21,502 nt of DNA from a virus. Where the stretch lies: the IMG/VR virus record IMGVR_UViG_3300007734_000892, positions 1-21,502 of that record; one strand, 5' to 3'. Below the pieces are notes generated by a model that saw nothing but the letters and a program-made list of their open reading frames with translations, ran no database searches and was not told the DNA's origin. Positions 6,679-14,881 of this stretch are shown piece by piece (the first letter of the stretch is position 1; each line of letters begins with the position of its first letter). The translations under genes were made by a program, and so were the position numbers.

Positions 6679-7117
6679 TTTAACTGTGTGTAATCGTTGT
6701 GATAGTGATGCATGTTACGTTCAAGAAATAAACGACCAAATTAAACTATATCATTGTATGGGGTGTGGATTTCAAGCTAATACTATAATGACTCGAGATT
6801 CAGAATTTCTAAAAGAACAAATGGAAATTTTACCTGAATTATATAAAGAATTAATGGTTGAAGACGAAAATGGAACTATTTGGATGCCCTCAATGGTTAA
6901 TATACCTTCCCAAGGTATGGTATTTGCTGATGGTACTAATAAAAATAATTGGCAGTGGGCAGCTGTAAAAGCAACTCCGATGCCTGAAGAAGAAAAAGCT
7001 AAATTTAAGGCCAAAGGAAAAGATTATGAATGGAAGATGGATATGGAAACGCTAAGACATTATCCTGAACGTGGATATTTAGATGCTCTTTCGTATATTG
7101 GCGTATTACCTGAATAA
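6671..7117 (+). CDS. Zinc-ribbon protein of unknown function
   Basis: A 148-residue protein with an N-terminal zinc ribbon: C7-x2-C10 and C29-x2-C32 (VCNRC and HCMGCG), plus an extra Cys15. The rest is a mixed domain rich in Trp, Met and Lys (NNWQWAAVKATPMPEEEKAKF, then DYEWKMDMETLRHYPERGY) that I do not recognise. It begins inside the upstream glycosyltransferase gene and ends three bases before a GT2 gene. It may therefore belong with the cassette, or be a phage gene into which the cassette grew. Function is not assigned. Confidence 0.65.
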   Translation: MDNLTVCNRCDSDACYVQEINDQIKLYHCMGCGFQANTIMTRDSEFLKEQMEILPELYKELMVEDENGTIWMPSMVNIPSQGMVFADGTNKNNWQWAAVKATPMPEEEKAKFKAKGKDYEWKMDMETLRHYPERGYLDALSYIGVLPE

Positions 7118-7120
7118 ACT

Positions 7121-7747
7121 ATGAAAATAAGTTATGCTATAACAGTAAAAGATGAATTAAACGAATTACAACGTTTAGTTAATTTTCTTATAGATCGGAA
7201 ACGAACCGAAGATGAAATTGTAATTTTATACGATTCAAAAGGGGGGAGTAAAGCTGTAGAAGAATGGTTAAGAGCTAATTCTATAACAAACCCGGAATAT
7301 AGATGGTATAGTAGTAAATTTAATAATCATTTTGCTGATCATAAAAACTATTTAAACATGTTGTGCACTGGTGATTATATTTTTTCCTTGGATGCTGATG
7401 AGATCCCCCATGAATACTTAATCGAAGAACTCCCATCTGCACTAAAGCATAATCCTTCAGTTGATTTGTACGCTGTACCAAGAGTAAACACAGTAGAAGG
7501 TTTAACACCTCAACATATTCAAAAATGGGGGTGGAATGTAAACGAAAAAGGGTGGGTGAATTGGCCCGATTTTCAAACTCGTATTTATAGAAAATCTCCC
7601 GAAATAAAGTGGATAAATAAAGTACACGAAAGAATTGACGGGCATAAACAATTTGCTTATCTTCCTATGGAAGAAGAATGGGCATTATATCATCCCAAAA
7701 CAATTGAAAGACAAGAAAAACAAAACAATTATTACGAGACATTATGA
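7121..7747 (+). CDS. GT2-like glycosyltransferase (GT-A fold)
   Basis: A 208-residue single-domain protein. It starts with the GT-A nucleotide-binding strand (MKISYAITVKDELNEL). It carries YIFSLDADEIPHEYL, where Asp91-Ala-Asp93 is the metal-binding DxD followed by the usual Glu. Later KVHERI and ALYHPK resemble the WaaE/SunS-like GT2 group, whose members transfer sugars to lipid-linked glycans or proteins. It is short for GT2 but the core looks complete. Its TGA stop overlaps the next ATG (ATGA), so it is translationally coupled to another GT2. Confidence 0.8.
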   Translation: MKISYAITVKDELNELQRLVNFLIDRKRTEDEIVILYDSKGGSKAVEEWLRANSITNPEYRWYSSKFNNHFADHKNYLNMLCTGDYIFSLDADEIPHEYLIEELPSALKHNPSVDLYAVPRVNTVEGLTPQHIQKWGWNVNEKGWVNWPDFQTRIYRKSPEIKWINKVHERIDGHKQFAYLPMEEEWALYHPKTIERQEKQNNYYETL

Positions 7748-8586
7748 GTTTATTAACATTTTGTATTTCTACTTGGAATAATTTACCATATCTAAAAATA
7801 GCAATTGATTCGGTTAGAAAAAATAGCTATTATAAAGATGCACCATTCATTGTTCATGCTGAAAATTGTACGGACGGGACTAATAAGTGGTTGGAAGAAA
7901 ACAAAGATAAATACAACTTAACTTTAATCATTGAACCTAATAACGAAATAGTTAAAGGAATTGGTGGTGGAATGAATATATGTGCCGAAAATGTGAAAAC
8001 TGAATACATTATGTTCCTTCACTCAGATTTTTATGTTACTAAAGACTGGGATAAAGCATTGATGGATATATTTGAAAAATATCCAAATAAAAAACTATGG
8101 GTAAATTCTTATAGAATAGAGCCTGATCAATTTAATTCCCCACCAAGACATGGAACAACAATGGTCCCAATAAATCAATTTGGGGGATATCATAATGATT
8201 TTAATTCGGAATTATTTGATAATTGGGTAGAAGAGTTTAAACAATTAAATATGGGTTATGAAGTTCCTAAAGGGGAAGGTGTATCTGGTTTGGTAAAAAA
8301 ATCAGTATGGGATGAAGTTGGTGGAAATGACCCAATATTTGCACCTGCATCTTGGGAAGATATGGATTTATTTTTAAGAATGTTGCAAAATGGTGTTGAG
8401 TTTGTTTTACCAATAACATCAGTAGTTTGGCATTTTGGGGCTAGAGGTTCTCATAGATTGGAAGAAAATGAGGGAACTAGTTCAGAACGCCAAAAGCAAT
8501 CAGAAGAAAAAAATATTAAAAAATGGTTGGAAAAATGGAAAAAATTTCCTATATTTGATGAATATGGAATGATAAAAATTATATAG
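7744..8586 (+). CDS. GT2 glycosyltransferase
   Basis: A 280-residue GT-A enzyme. LTFCISTWNNLPYLKIAIDS is a standard GT2 N-terminus. FLHSDFYV (His93-Ser94-Asp95) takes the place of the DxD. PASWEDMDLFLRML carries the catalytic-base ED pair, followed by VVWHFGARGSH. It shares this layout with the gene at 14878 (FHADMY, HEDSDIFNRF, VYHLTCRG), so the two are paralogues within the cassette. A 36-base AT-rich gap separates it from the dehydratase gene. Confidence 0.83.
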   Translation: MSLLTFCISTWNNLPYLKIAIDSVRKNSYYKDAPFIVHAENCTDGTNKWLEENKDKYNLTLIIEPNNEIVKGIGGGMNICAENVKTEYIMFLHSDFYVTKDWDKALMDIFEKYPNKKLWVNSYRIEPDQFNSPPRHGTTMVPINQFGGYHNDFNSELFDNWVEEFKQLNMGYEVPKGEGVSGLVKKSVWDEVGGNDPIFAPASWEDMDLFLRMLQNGVEFVLPITSVVWHFGARGSHRLEENEGTSSERQKQSEEKNIKKWLEKWKKFPIFDEYGMIKII

Positions 8587-8622
8587 AATATTAATAATTA
8601 ACAATAAATTAAAAAATAAAAT

Positions 8623-9588
8623 ATGAAAAAAAGAGCATTAATTACTGGGATTGGTGGAATGGATGGTTCCCATTTGGCAGAATTTTTATTATCCAAAGAT
8701 TATGAAGTATTTGGGTTAGAACGCAGAAAATCTACACCACATGCCCCAAATTTAAAAAACATTAAGGATAAAATTTATTTATTAAAAGGAGATTTATCAG
8801 ATCAAAATTCTTTAGTACGTGCTGTTAAAGATAGTGAACCCCATGAAGTTTATAATTTAGGAGCCCAATCCTTTGCAGGTGAAAGTTGGGGCACGCCTGA
8901 ACAAACCTCAGATATTACTGGGTTGGGGGCTCTTAGAGTTTTAGAAGCTATAAGAGAGTATGGTAACAAAAACACTAAATTTTATCAAGCATCATCTTCA
9001 GAAATGTTTGGCAAAAAGGGGGGCACTGCTAATGAATTAACTGATTTCCACCCCTGTTCTCCGTATGGTGTGGCAAAATTATATGCTTATTGGATTACAA
9101 AAAATTATAGGGAAAGCCATGGGATTTTTGCGGTTAATGGAATTTTATTTAATCATGAAAGTGAACGACGTGGGGTTGAGTTTGTTACAAGAAAAATTAC
9201 AGATGGTGTTGCTAAAATTCATTTAGGATTAGCAGATTCTATTACATTAGGTAGCTTAGAAGCAAAAAGAGATTGGGGGTATGCCCCGGATTATGTAGAA
9301 GGAATGTGGATGATGCTACAACAAGAACAACCCGAAGATTATGTATTGGCAACAGGGCAAAATTATTCAATTAAAGAGTTTTTAGATGAAGCCTTTAAAT
9401 GTATAGATATCAATAATTGGTCTAAATTTGTGGTTTTTGATAGCAAGTTTTTACGACCAGTTGATCCCATGTATTTATTAGGTGATGCTTCTAAAGCTAG
9501 GGAAAAATTATCTTGGGCCCCCAAAACGTCATTTCAAGAAATGGTTTCAAAAATGGTGAATAATGATATATCACTACTTAAAAACTAG
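8623..9588 (+). CDS. gmd: GDP-mannose 4,6-dehydratase
   Basis: A 321-residue extended short-chain dehydrogenase, close to the family's usual length. It should convert GDP-D-mannose to GDP-4-keto-6-deoxy-D-mannose using bound NADP. Visible signatures are the dinucleotide loop TGIGGMDGSHLAEFL (residues 8-22), NLGAQSFAGESW (78-89), ASSSEMFG with Ser125/126 and Glu127, the catalytic Tyr148-x3-Lys152 in SPYGVAKLYAYW, NHESERRG (177-184), and LEAKRDWGYAPDYVEGMW (212-229), which is diagnostic for the GDP-mannose type. The usual Thr before the catalytic Glu is Ser here. The only nucleotide-sugar-forming enzyme in view, it defines the probable donor sugar of the cassette, together with the adjacent C-methyltransferase. 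Confidence 0.92.
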   Translation: MKKRALITGIGGMDGSHLAEFLLSKDYEVFGLERRKSTPHAPNLKNIKDKIYLLKGDLSDQNSLVRAVKDSEPHEVYNLGAQSFAGESWGTPEQTSDITGLGALRVLEAIREYGNKNTKFYQASSSEMFGKKGGTANELTDFHPCSPYGVAKLYAYWITKNYRESHGIFAVNGILFNHESERRGVEFVTRKITDGVAKIHLGLADSITLGSLEAKRDWGYAPDYVEGMWMMLQQEQPEDYVLATGQNYSIKEFLDEAFKCIDINNWSKFVVFDSKFLRPVDPMYLLGDASKAREKLSWAPKTSFQEMVSKMVNNDISLLKN

Positions 9589-9609
9589 TTAATAAAAAAT
9601 AAACAATTT

Positions 9610-10839
9610 ATGAAAAACAAAAAACAATTATTTAGTTTAGGCGACTTATATGTATCCGATTTTATAAATACCAATTCAGAGGCACGTGCTGGTAAACATG
9701 ATATGACATTAGTTATTGATGAACGGTATGGGGCCGTACGATTAGAAAAATGTACTCCTATACATTCCATGTTTGGGAAATATTGGTATCGTAGTGGAAC
9801 TAATTTAACAATGACTAATGAATTACATTCAATCGTAGAGAGTATAACTGCAGTGCATAAGTTAAATGATGGGGATGTTTGGTTAGATATAGCATGTAAT
9901 GATGGTACATTACTAAAATTTGTTCCTAACCATGTTAAAAAATTAGGAATAGACCCCGCAGAAGATTCATTTGTAAAAGAATCTTCAAAGGTTGCAGATG
10001 AAATTATACAAGACTATTTTACAGCTCAAAGTTATAATAAATCTAAATTTAAAAATCAAAAATCATCTGTGGTTACATGTATTGCTATGTTTTATGATTT
10101 AGATGAACCTATTAAATTTTTAAATGATGTACATTCAATATTAGAAGATGATGGGTTATTTGTATTGCAAATGAGTTATACACCTTTAATGTTAGAGCAA
10201 TTAGCGTTTGATAATATTTGCCATGAACATGTATATTATTGGTCATTATTTTCTATTAAACGTTTATTAGAAGAAGCTAATTTTCAAATTGTAGATTGTC
10301 AATTAAATGACATTAATGGTGGAAGTTTTAGAATTTATGTAAAAAAATCTATTGCTAATTTATCTACATTTGCTTCTAGACCATACCGAGATGTATGTAA
10401 TGTTAGAATTAATTCATTATTAGAATGGGAATCTAATTTAAAACTTGATGAAGCAAATACATGGGTTGAATTTTATAAAAGAATAGAACAATTAAAAGAA
10501 CAAACTGTTAATTTTATTAAAGAAGAAAAATCTAAGGGAAAAGTAATTTGTGGGTATGGGGCATCTACAAAAGGAAACACATTACTACAATATTTTGGAT
10601 TGGATAATTCATTAATTGACGCAATTGCAGAACGCTCCCATTATAAATTTGGCCTAAAAACTATAGGAACAAATATTCCCATCATTTCAGAAGAAGAAAT
10701 GCGTAAACTTAATCCCGACTATATGTTAGTACTACCCTGGCATTTTATTTCAGAATTTATTATACGAGAAGATGAGTATTTATCAAACGGAGGGAAATTT
10801 ATTGTACCATGTCCTAAATTTGAAATAATTGCAAAGTAA
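9610..10839 (+). CDS. SAM-dependent deoxysugar C-methyltransferase-like protein
   Basis: A 409-residue protein with the architecture of NDP-sugar C-methyltransferases of the TylC3/TcaB9 type. It has an N-terminal region, a class I SAM-binding domain (VWLDIACNDGTLL, about 90-102), then FDNICHEHVYYWSLFSI and NDINGGSFRIYV (about 200-244), the hallmark of the C-terminal methyltransferase domain, and a late Rossmann-like part (VICGYGASTKGNT). The family's N-terminal zinc site (C-x2-C ... C-x2-C) is missing; only Cys48 remains. The active-site YHEH tetrad reads CHEH (204-207). It follows the dehydratase by 21 bases, and a 4-keto-6-deoxy sugar is the type of substrate such enzymes methylate. Activity is uncertain because of the altered residues. 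Confidence 0.75.
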   Translation: MKNKKQLFSLGDLYVSDFINTNSEARAGKHDMTLVIDERYGAVRLEKCTPIHSMFGKYWYRSGTNLTMTNELHSIVESITAVHKLNDGDVWLDIACNDGTLLKFVPNHVKKLGIDPAEDSFVKESSKVADEIIQDYFTAQSYNKSKFKNQKSSVVTCIAMFYDLDEPIKFLNDVHSILEDDGLFVLQMSYTPLMLEQLAFDNICHEHVYYWSLFSIKRLLEEANFQIVDCQLNDINGGSFRIYVKKSIANLSTFASRPYRDVCNVRINSLLEWESNLKLDEANTWVEFYKRIEQLKEQTVNFIKEEKSKGKVICGYGASTKGNTLLQYFGLDNSLIDAIAERSHYKFGLKTIGTNIPIISEEEMRKLNPDYMLVLPWHFISEFIIREDEYLSNGGKFIVPCPKFEIIAK

Positions 10840-12366
10840 ATGAAGACGTATTTTATCAATAGTACAAAAGAAAACTGCGGTGTTTATCAGCTAGGATTGA
10901 GGGTTTGGGATATTGTAAAACATACCAAGCTAGACATCGAATATAAGGAGATAGGGTCCAAGGAAGAGTTCTTGGACCTCGATTTCCAATCAGTTGATCT
11001 ACTATTCTTCAATTGGATTGAAGGGGGTGCAACTGGACCTTTCGGATGGTATAATCATGATATGATACAGTACCTAAAATCAGAGTATGATATTAAAACA
11101 GCAACAATCATTCATACATTCGATTTCAACACAGCAACGTTTGACTTCTGCATCGATCAGGATCCTCACGATGATGGATTAACAAGACCTTTATATGAGT
11201 TTAGTAAACCCAAGATCAAAAATGAGATTCCAACTCTTTGCTCTTTTGGTCTAGCCTTCGAACACAAAGGTTTCGATGATGTTGTCCACAAAGTTAACGC
11301 TGAGTTTGATAATGCAGTGCTTAATTTACACATCACTAATGCACATTATGGAGATGCAAGTGGTACATTGAGAGATAGTATTGTTCAGAACTTAAAAGCT
11401 ATACCACTTAAACCGGGAATCACGCTCAATATCACAACCGACTTCAAATCAAATGAAGATCTTTTAGACTTTGTTAATAGCGCAGATATGTTGGTACTTG
11501 GTTACAGACGTGGTACCGATATTAGTAGTGTGCCAGACTATGCCATCTCAACAGAAACACCAATTGCACTTACAGATATTGGCCAGTTTAGACACATATA
11601 CAAATCTGAGATTGACATCAACAAGAACAGTCTTCCAGAAATCCTAGAGTTCTATAAAAACCAAGACTACATATCACAACTAAAGCAGCAATGGTCACGA
11701 GAGGTGCTGTTAAGAACCTTTGAGCAGTTTGTTACCGAGGTGTGTGAGACTTTCACGGAGAAGACATACTCACAAGTGAATCAAGATAGATTTGCTTTGA
11801 AGCTTATTGGTAAGGGTGGTTACTTCTTGGATATTGGAGCGGGATGGGATTATAGCGGTGTGAATAGTAATACACTACTACTAGAGCAGAATGGTTGGTC
11901 TGGTATATGTGTTGAAGGTGATCATGCTTCTGCAGAGCGTCGTAGCTCAAAGAAAGGACCTCGTTGTGTTGTCGAAAACGTTTACATCCCACAAACAACA
12001 ATATTAGAGCTATTACAGCGAAATAACGCACCTAAGGTCATCGATTATGTTAACATCGACATTGAACCTTCATCATTAACCGGATTAGAAAACTTCCCAT
12101 TTGATCAATATGATGCCAAAGTGATTACATTTGAGCATGATTTATATAGATTAGGTCCAGAGCAGAAGGAAACAGCATACAATATCCTAACTAATCATGG
12201 TTATGTGAGATTGTGTGAAAATATAAACGTACCAGAAGCACAAGGTGTTGGTTTATACTTTGAAGATTGGTATATTAATCCAAAATACTTTTCTAACGAC
12301 TTTATCCAAGCCAATCAATTTAAAGATTGTCACGGAAGTCATATCATAGACAATTTAGTATGTTAA
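10840..12366 (+). CDS. Fusion of a GT-B-like glycosyltransferase and an FkbM-type methyltransferase
   Basis: A 508-residue two-domain protein. Residues 1 to about 300 resemble a degenerate GT4-like protein: CGVYQLGLRVWD near the N-terminus and a C-terminal half with SADMLVLGYRRGTDISSVPDYAIST, where a donor site would lie. Residues about 308-500 are FkbM-like: YSQVNQDRFALKLIG, the SAM loop GYFLDIGAG (327-335), NSNTLLLEQNGWSGICVEG, and YVNIDIEPSSLTGLENF, typical of O-methyltransferases acting on sugars. It would glycosylate and/or cap a glycan by methylation. Its ATG immediately follows the upstream stop. Codon use differs sharply from neighbours (TTC, ATC, CTA, GAC frequent), which suggests recent transfer. 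Confidence 0.78.
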   Translation: MKTYFINSTKENCGVYQLGLRVWDIVKHTKLDIEYKEIGSKEEFLDLDFQSVDLLFFNWIEGGATGPFGWYNHDMIQYLKSEYDIKTATIIHTFDFNTATFDFCIDQDPHDDGLTRPLYEFSKPKIKNEIPTLCSFGLAFEHKGFDDVVHKVNAEFDNAVLNLHITNAHYGDASGTLRDSIVQNLKAIPLKPGITLNITTDFKSNEDLLDFVNSADMLVLGYRRGTDISSVPDYAISTETPIALTDIGQFRHIYKSEIDINKNSLPEILEFYKNQDYISQLKQQWSREVLLRTFEQFVTEVCETFTEKTYSQVNQDRFALKLIGKGGYFLDIGAGWDYSGVNSNTLLLEQNGWSGICVEGDHASAERRSSKKGPRCVVENVYIPQTTILELLQRNNAPKVIDYVNIDIEPSSLTGLENFPFDQYDAKVITFEHDLYRLGPEQKETAYNILTNHGYVRLCENINVPEAQGVGLYFEDWYINPKYFSNDFIQANQFKDCHGSHIIDNLVC

Positions 12367-12713
12367 AAATAAGCTTAGACGAATCCTATGTGTTTGACTT
12401 ACTTTCAATATTTGAAGTAAAGCTATCCGCAGCTGAGTCTCTTACAAAGCAGGAACAGTTGCAAAGATCCTACAACACTCTTAGAGAAGAGATTGTAGAT
12501 CAAGTTGGGATTGATCTGTTTAACCAAATAATAAGTAGCGATCAGTACAACATGCTACGAAAGGCTAATCAATTGGTTTTTGATCTAGTTGATCGAGCTC
12601 ATGAGTCAGCCTTATCTAAGGAAACAGCCGATGCAAACTATGAAAGGTATCTTAGAAAAGTTGAAATTCAAACAAAGTTTTTTACAACACAAATTACCGA
12701 GGTAAAACTATGA
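12360..12713 (+). CDS. Uncharacterised helical protein in the transferred block
   Basis: A 117-residue protein, predicted mostly helical by eye, with no motif I recognise (YVFDLLSIFEVKLSAAESL, then AHESALSKETADANYERY). The ATG at 12360 gives a 7-base overlap with the fusion gene; the frame is open further up to 12327, but that would only lengthen the overlap. It shares the raised GC and mixed codon use of the gene before it, and its stop overlaps the next ATG (ATGA). It probably travelled with the glycosyltransferase-FkbM gene. It could be a partner or regulator of that protein, but nothing in the sequence proves this. Confidence 0.65.
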   Translation: MLKISLDESYVFDLLSIFEVKLSAAESLTKQEQLQRSYNTLREEIVDQVGIDLFNQIISSDQYNMLRKANQLVFDLVDRAHESALSKETADANYERYLRKVEIQTKFFTTQITEVKL

Positions 12714-13417
12714 AGTACTTAGCAGGTGGAAAAATGGGTGATTTTATCCATAGTTTAATTATATGTAAATACAAATATGATAAAACCGGAGAATTATCGA
12801 ATATATTTTTATCTAATAATGGAGATACATTTGAATATGATTTAGAATTTACATATAATGAATTAAAACCATTAATGTTATCACAGCCCTGGGTTGGTTC
12901 ATTTAATATATACAATAATGAATTTATAGATGTTAATTTAACTGATTGGCGCCAATCCCCAAAATTATATCAAACTAATTGGTTAGAAATATATTCTAAT
13001 ACATATTTAAACAATGTCAAAATGCCTAACGAGTATAAATGGATTAATGTGGTTCCTGATCCTGAATATTCAAATTCGTTAATGATTAATCGTTCATTAA
13101 AACCTATAGATAATAGTAAATTGCATGTATATAATAATTTAATAGATAAATATGAAAATACATATTTTATATGTTTTGATATACGACAATATTATGAATT
13201 TCCATTACATTATAAAACAAAATTATTGTTAATAGATAATTTATTAGATTTTTTTATTAAAATAGCTAGTTGTCACTTTTTTATAGGGAACCAGTCTGGA
13301 CCATTTGCGTGGGCTTCTTCATTAAACATCCCTAGAGCAGTTGAATTATTAGACACCCCTGATAAGAACCATTATATTAATGATGTAAATTACTATAAAT
13401 ACTTTAGTTATTTTTAA
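12710..13417 (+). CDS. GT9/heptosyltransferase-like glycosyltransferase
   Basis: A 235-residue protein. LAGGKMGDFIHSLIIC at the N-terminus fits the G-G-x-G-D-x-I-h-S-L loop of ADP-heptose transferases and other GT9-like GT-B proteins. Near residue 190 FFIGNQSGPFAWASSLNIP corresponds to their F-x-G-N-D-S-G-x-x-H-x-A-A donor loop, but with Gln for Asp and Phe-Ala-Trp where His-x-Ala is usual. At 235 residues it is shorter than bacterial GT9 enzymes (about 350). Codon use returns to the extremely AT-rich style here, so the foreign block ends at the ATGA overlap with the previous gene. Fold assignment is fair; substrate unknown. Confidence 0.68.
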   Translation: MKYLAGGKMGDFIHSLIICKYKYDKTGELSNIFLSNNGDTFEYDLEFTYNELKPLMLSQPWVGSFNIYNNEFIDVNLTDWRQSPKLYQTNWLEIYSNTYLNNVKMPNEYKWINVVPDPEYSNSLMINRSLKPIDNSKLHVYNNLIDKYENTYFICFDIRQYYEFPLHYKTKLLLIDNLLDFFIKIASCHFFIGNQSGPFAWASSLNIPRAVELLDTPDKNHYINDVNYYKYFSYF

Positions 13418-13418
13418 A

Positions 13419-13443
13419 TATAAATATTAGGTCAATCCTAATA
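13419..13443 (+). promoter_or_regulatory. TATAAATA box plus short hairpin
   Basis: In the 53-base gap before the gene at 13471, TATAAATA (13419-13426) is an exact match to the T4 late promoter consensus, on the coding strand. It runs into a 7-bp dyad, TATTAGG (13425-13431) and CCTAATA (13437-13443), with a 5-base loop. An internal late promoter for the last part of the cassette is plausible. In such AT-rich DNA, chance remains possible. Confidence 0.35.
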
Positions 13444-13470
13444 ATAAGTTAAACCTACAAAAAAACAATA

Positions 13471-14178
13471 ATGAAAATCATATATAGAATATCAGATTCA
13501 GGTTATAATAAAATAAAACCCGAATATATAAACAATGAAAATTGTTTGAAAAATGCTTTACTAACATTTCCGCCCTATGAATACGATTGGTCTATAATCG
13601 CAGATAATATATCCGAAAAAACAAACGATATGATTCAAAAATATATTTCTAGGGATCATATTTTGTATGTTGAAATAGGTGATGGGGCAGGAACCTTTAA
13701 TATAGCATTAGATGAAGCTCTACAGAGTCCAGATGATAAGATAATTTACTTTTTAGAAAACGATTATCTACACAAACCTAATTCTGATCAAATTTTAAAA
13801 GAAGGTTTTAAATTAGGAGCTTCTTTCGTATCGTTATATGACCATCCTGATAAATACAAAAGTCCGGAACAGGGTGGTAATCCCTATTGTGAGGGTGGTG
13901 CTGAAGATACAAGAGTATATCTAACAGATTCTTGCCATTGGAAAATAACAAACTCAACAACTATGGCATTTGCTGCAAAGGTATCTACTTTAAAACGCAC
14001 TGAGTCTATTTTAAGGAAACACACAGCAGGAACTCACCCTAATGATTTTACAATGTTTCTAGAATTGAGAGAACAAAATGAATTATTAATAACTTCTATT
14101 CCTGGCTATTCAACCCACGGAGAAACAGCTTGGCTTTCACCTTTAACAAACTGGGAATATGTTAATAGCAACACTTAA
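13471..14178 (+). CDS. GT-A-like glycosyltransferase-family protein
   Basis: A 235-residue protein with GT-A-like features. A strand leads into IIYFLENDYLHKPNSD, in which Glu96-Asn97-Asp98 stands where the DxD metal motif lies, and a C-terminal segment reads PGYSTHGETAWLSPLTNWE. The N-terminus (MKIIYRISDSGYNKIKPEYI) is not the classic GT2 strand-loop, so this may belong to a distinct family. It follows the only sizeable gap inside the cassette, which holds a TATAAATA box. Its end overlaps the next glycosyltransferase by 20 bases. Sugar and acceptor are unknown. Confidence 0.62.
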   Translation: MKIIYRISDSGYNKIKPEYINNENCLKNALLTFPPYEYDWSIIADNISEKTNDMIQKYISRDHILYVEIGDGAGTFNIALDEALQSPDDKIIYFLENDYLHKPNSDQILKEGFKLGASFVSLYDHPDKYKSPEQGGNPYCEGGAEDTRVYLTDSCHWKITNSTTMAFAAKVSTLKRTESILRKHTAGTHPNDFTMFLELREQNELLITSIPGYSTHGETAWLSPLTNWEYVNSNT

Positions 14179-14881
14179 TCATAATCTTCCGCAATGGGCA
14201 GATAACCTAGTTAATCAATTAAAGCGAGACTCATTATTCGCAGAATGTGAACTAATGGTATTGGATAATGGCTCTTCAGAACCACTAGCTAATTCGACAA
14301 CTCACTGCTTAGAAGAAAATATATTTTTTGGTGGTGGGTTCAATGTTGTGTTAGATTATTTTTTACAAACTAATCATGATTACTTATATTTTTTGAATAA
14401 TGATTTAGTATTTCATGGGCCAGCATTTTTATCAACTTCCTTACGGGAAGCAAAAGAATCAGATGCAGCTATTTATTCACCATCCATAATAAACGCATCA
14501 ATAGAACAATGCCATTGGAAACAAATGTGGAATTGGGGAATGGGATTACGGGAAGTTAAATGGGTTGATTTTCAAGCACCCCTATTACGAAGAGATATTT
14601 TAGAAAAGATTCAACAATTTCCAAGTGAGTTAATATACGGGTGGGGTTTAGATTTTTATGCTGGGTGTATTTCTGAAAAATATGGATTTAAAACAGTTGT
14701 TTCTGATATAAATACTATCACACATATGAATTCATTAACCTTTAAGGAAAATAAAATAAATATTGGGGTTGATGAATTTTGTAGAAACGCCGAATTAAAT
14801 ATGATGAATTATTTTTTGAATTCTGAGTTTAATTTAGTATATTCCGAATTAAGAAAATATGGTGAAACTTATAAAATATGA
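14159..14881 (+). CDS. GT2 glycosyltransferase (rhamnosyltransferase-like)
   Basis: A 240-residue GT-A enzyme. It has ATLNHNLPQWADNLVNQL at the N-terminus, LMVLDNGSSEP (the nucleotide-contacting D-N-G-S loop), FFGGGFNVVLDYFL (like the N-x-G-x-A-x-G-x-N segment) and YLYFLNNDLVF, where Asn81-Asp82 follows the DxD pattern. YGWGLDFYAGC resembles the acceptor-side W-G-x-D motif. This set is typical of GT2 proteins related to rhamnosyltransferases. It starts 20 bases inside the upstream gene and ends with an ATGA overlap to the next GT2. Confidence 0.8.
   Translation: MLIATLNHNLPQWADNLVNQLKRDSLFAECELMVLDNGSSEPLANSTTHCLEENIFFGGGFNVVLDYFLQTNHDYLYFLNNDLVFHGPAFLSTSLREAKESDAAIYSPSIINASIEQCHWKQMWNWGMGLREVKWVDFQAPLLRRDILEKIQQFPSELIYGWGLDFYAGCISEKYGFKTVVSDINTITHMNSLTFKENKINIGVDEFCRNAELNMMNYFLNSEFNLVYSELRKYGETYKI

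Noticed and set aside
11804-12031. 75-codon open frame on the minus strand within the fusion gene
   Set aside because: The sense frame encodes a clear FkbM domain. The antisense product has no recognisable motif.
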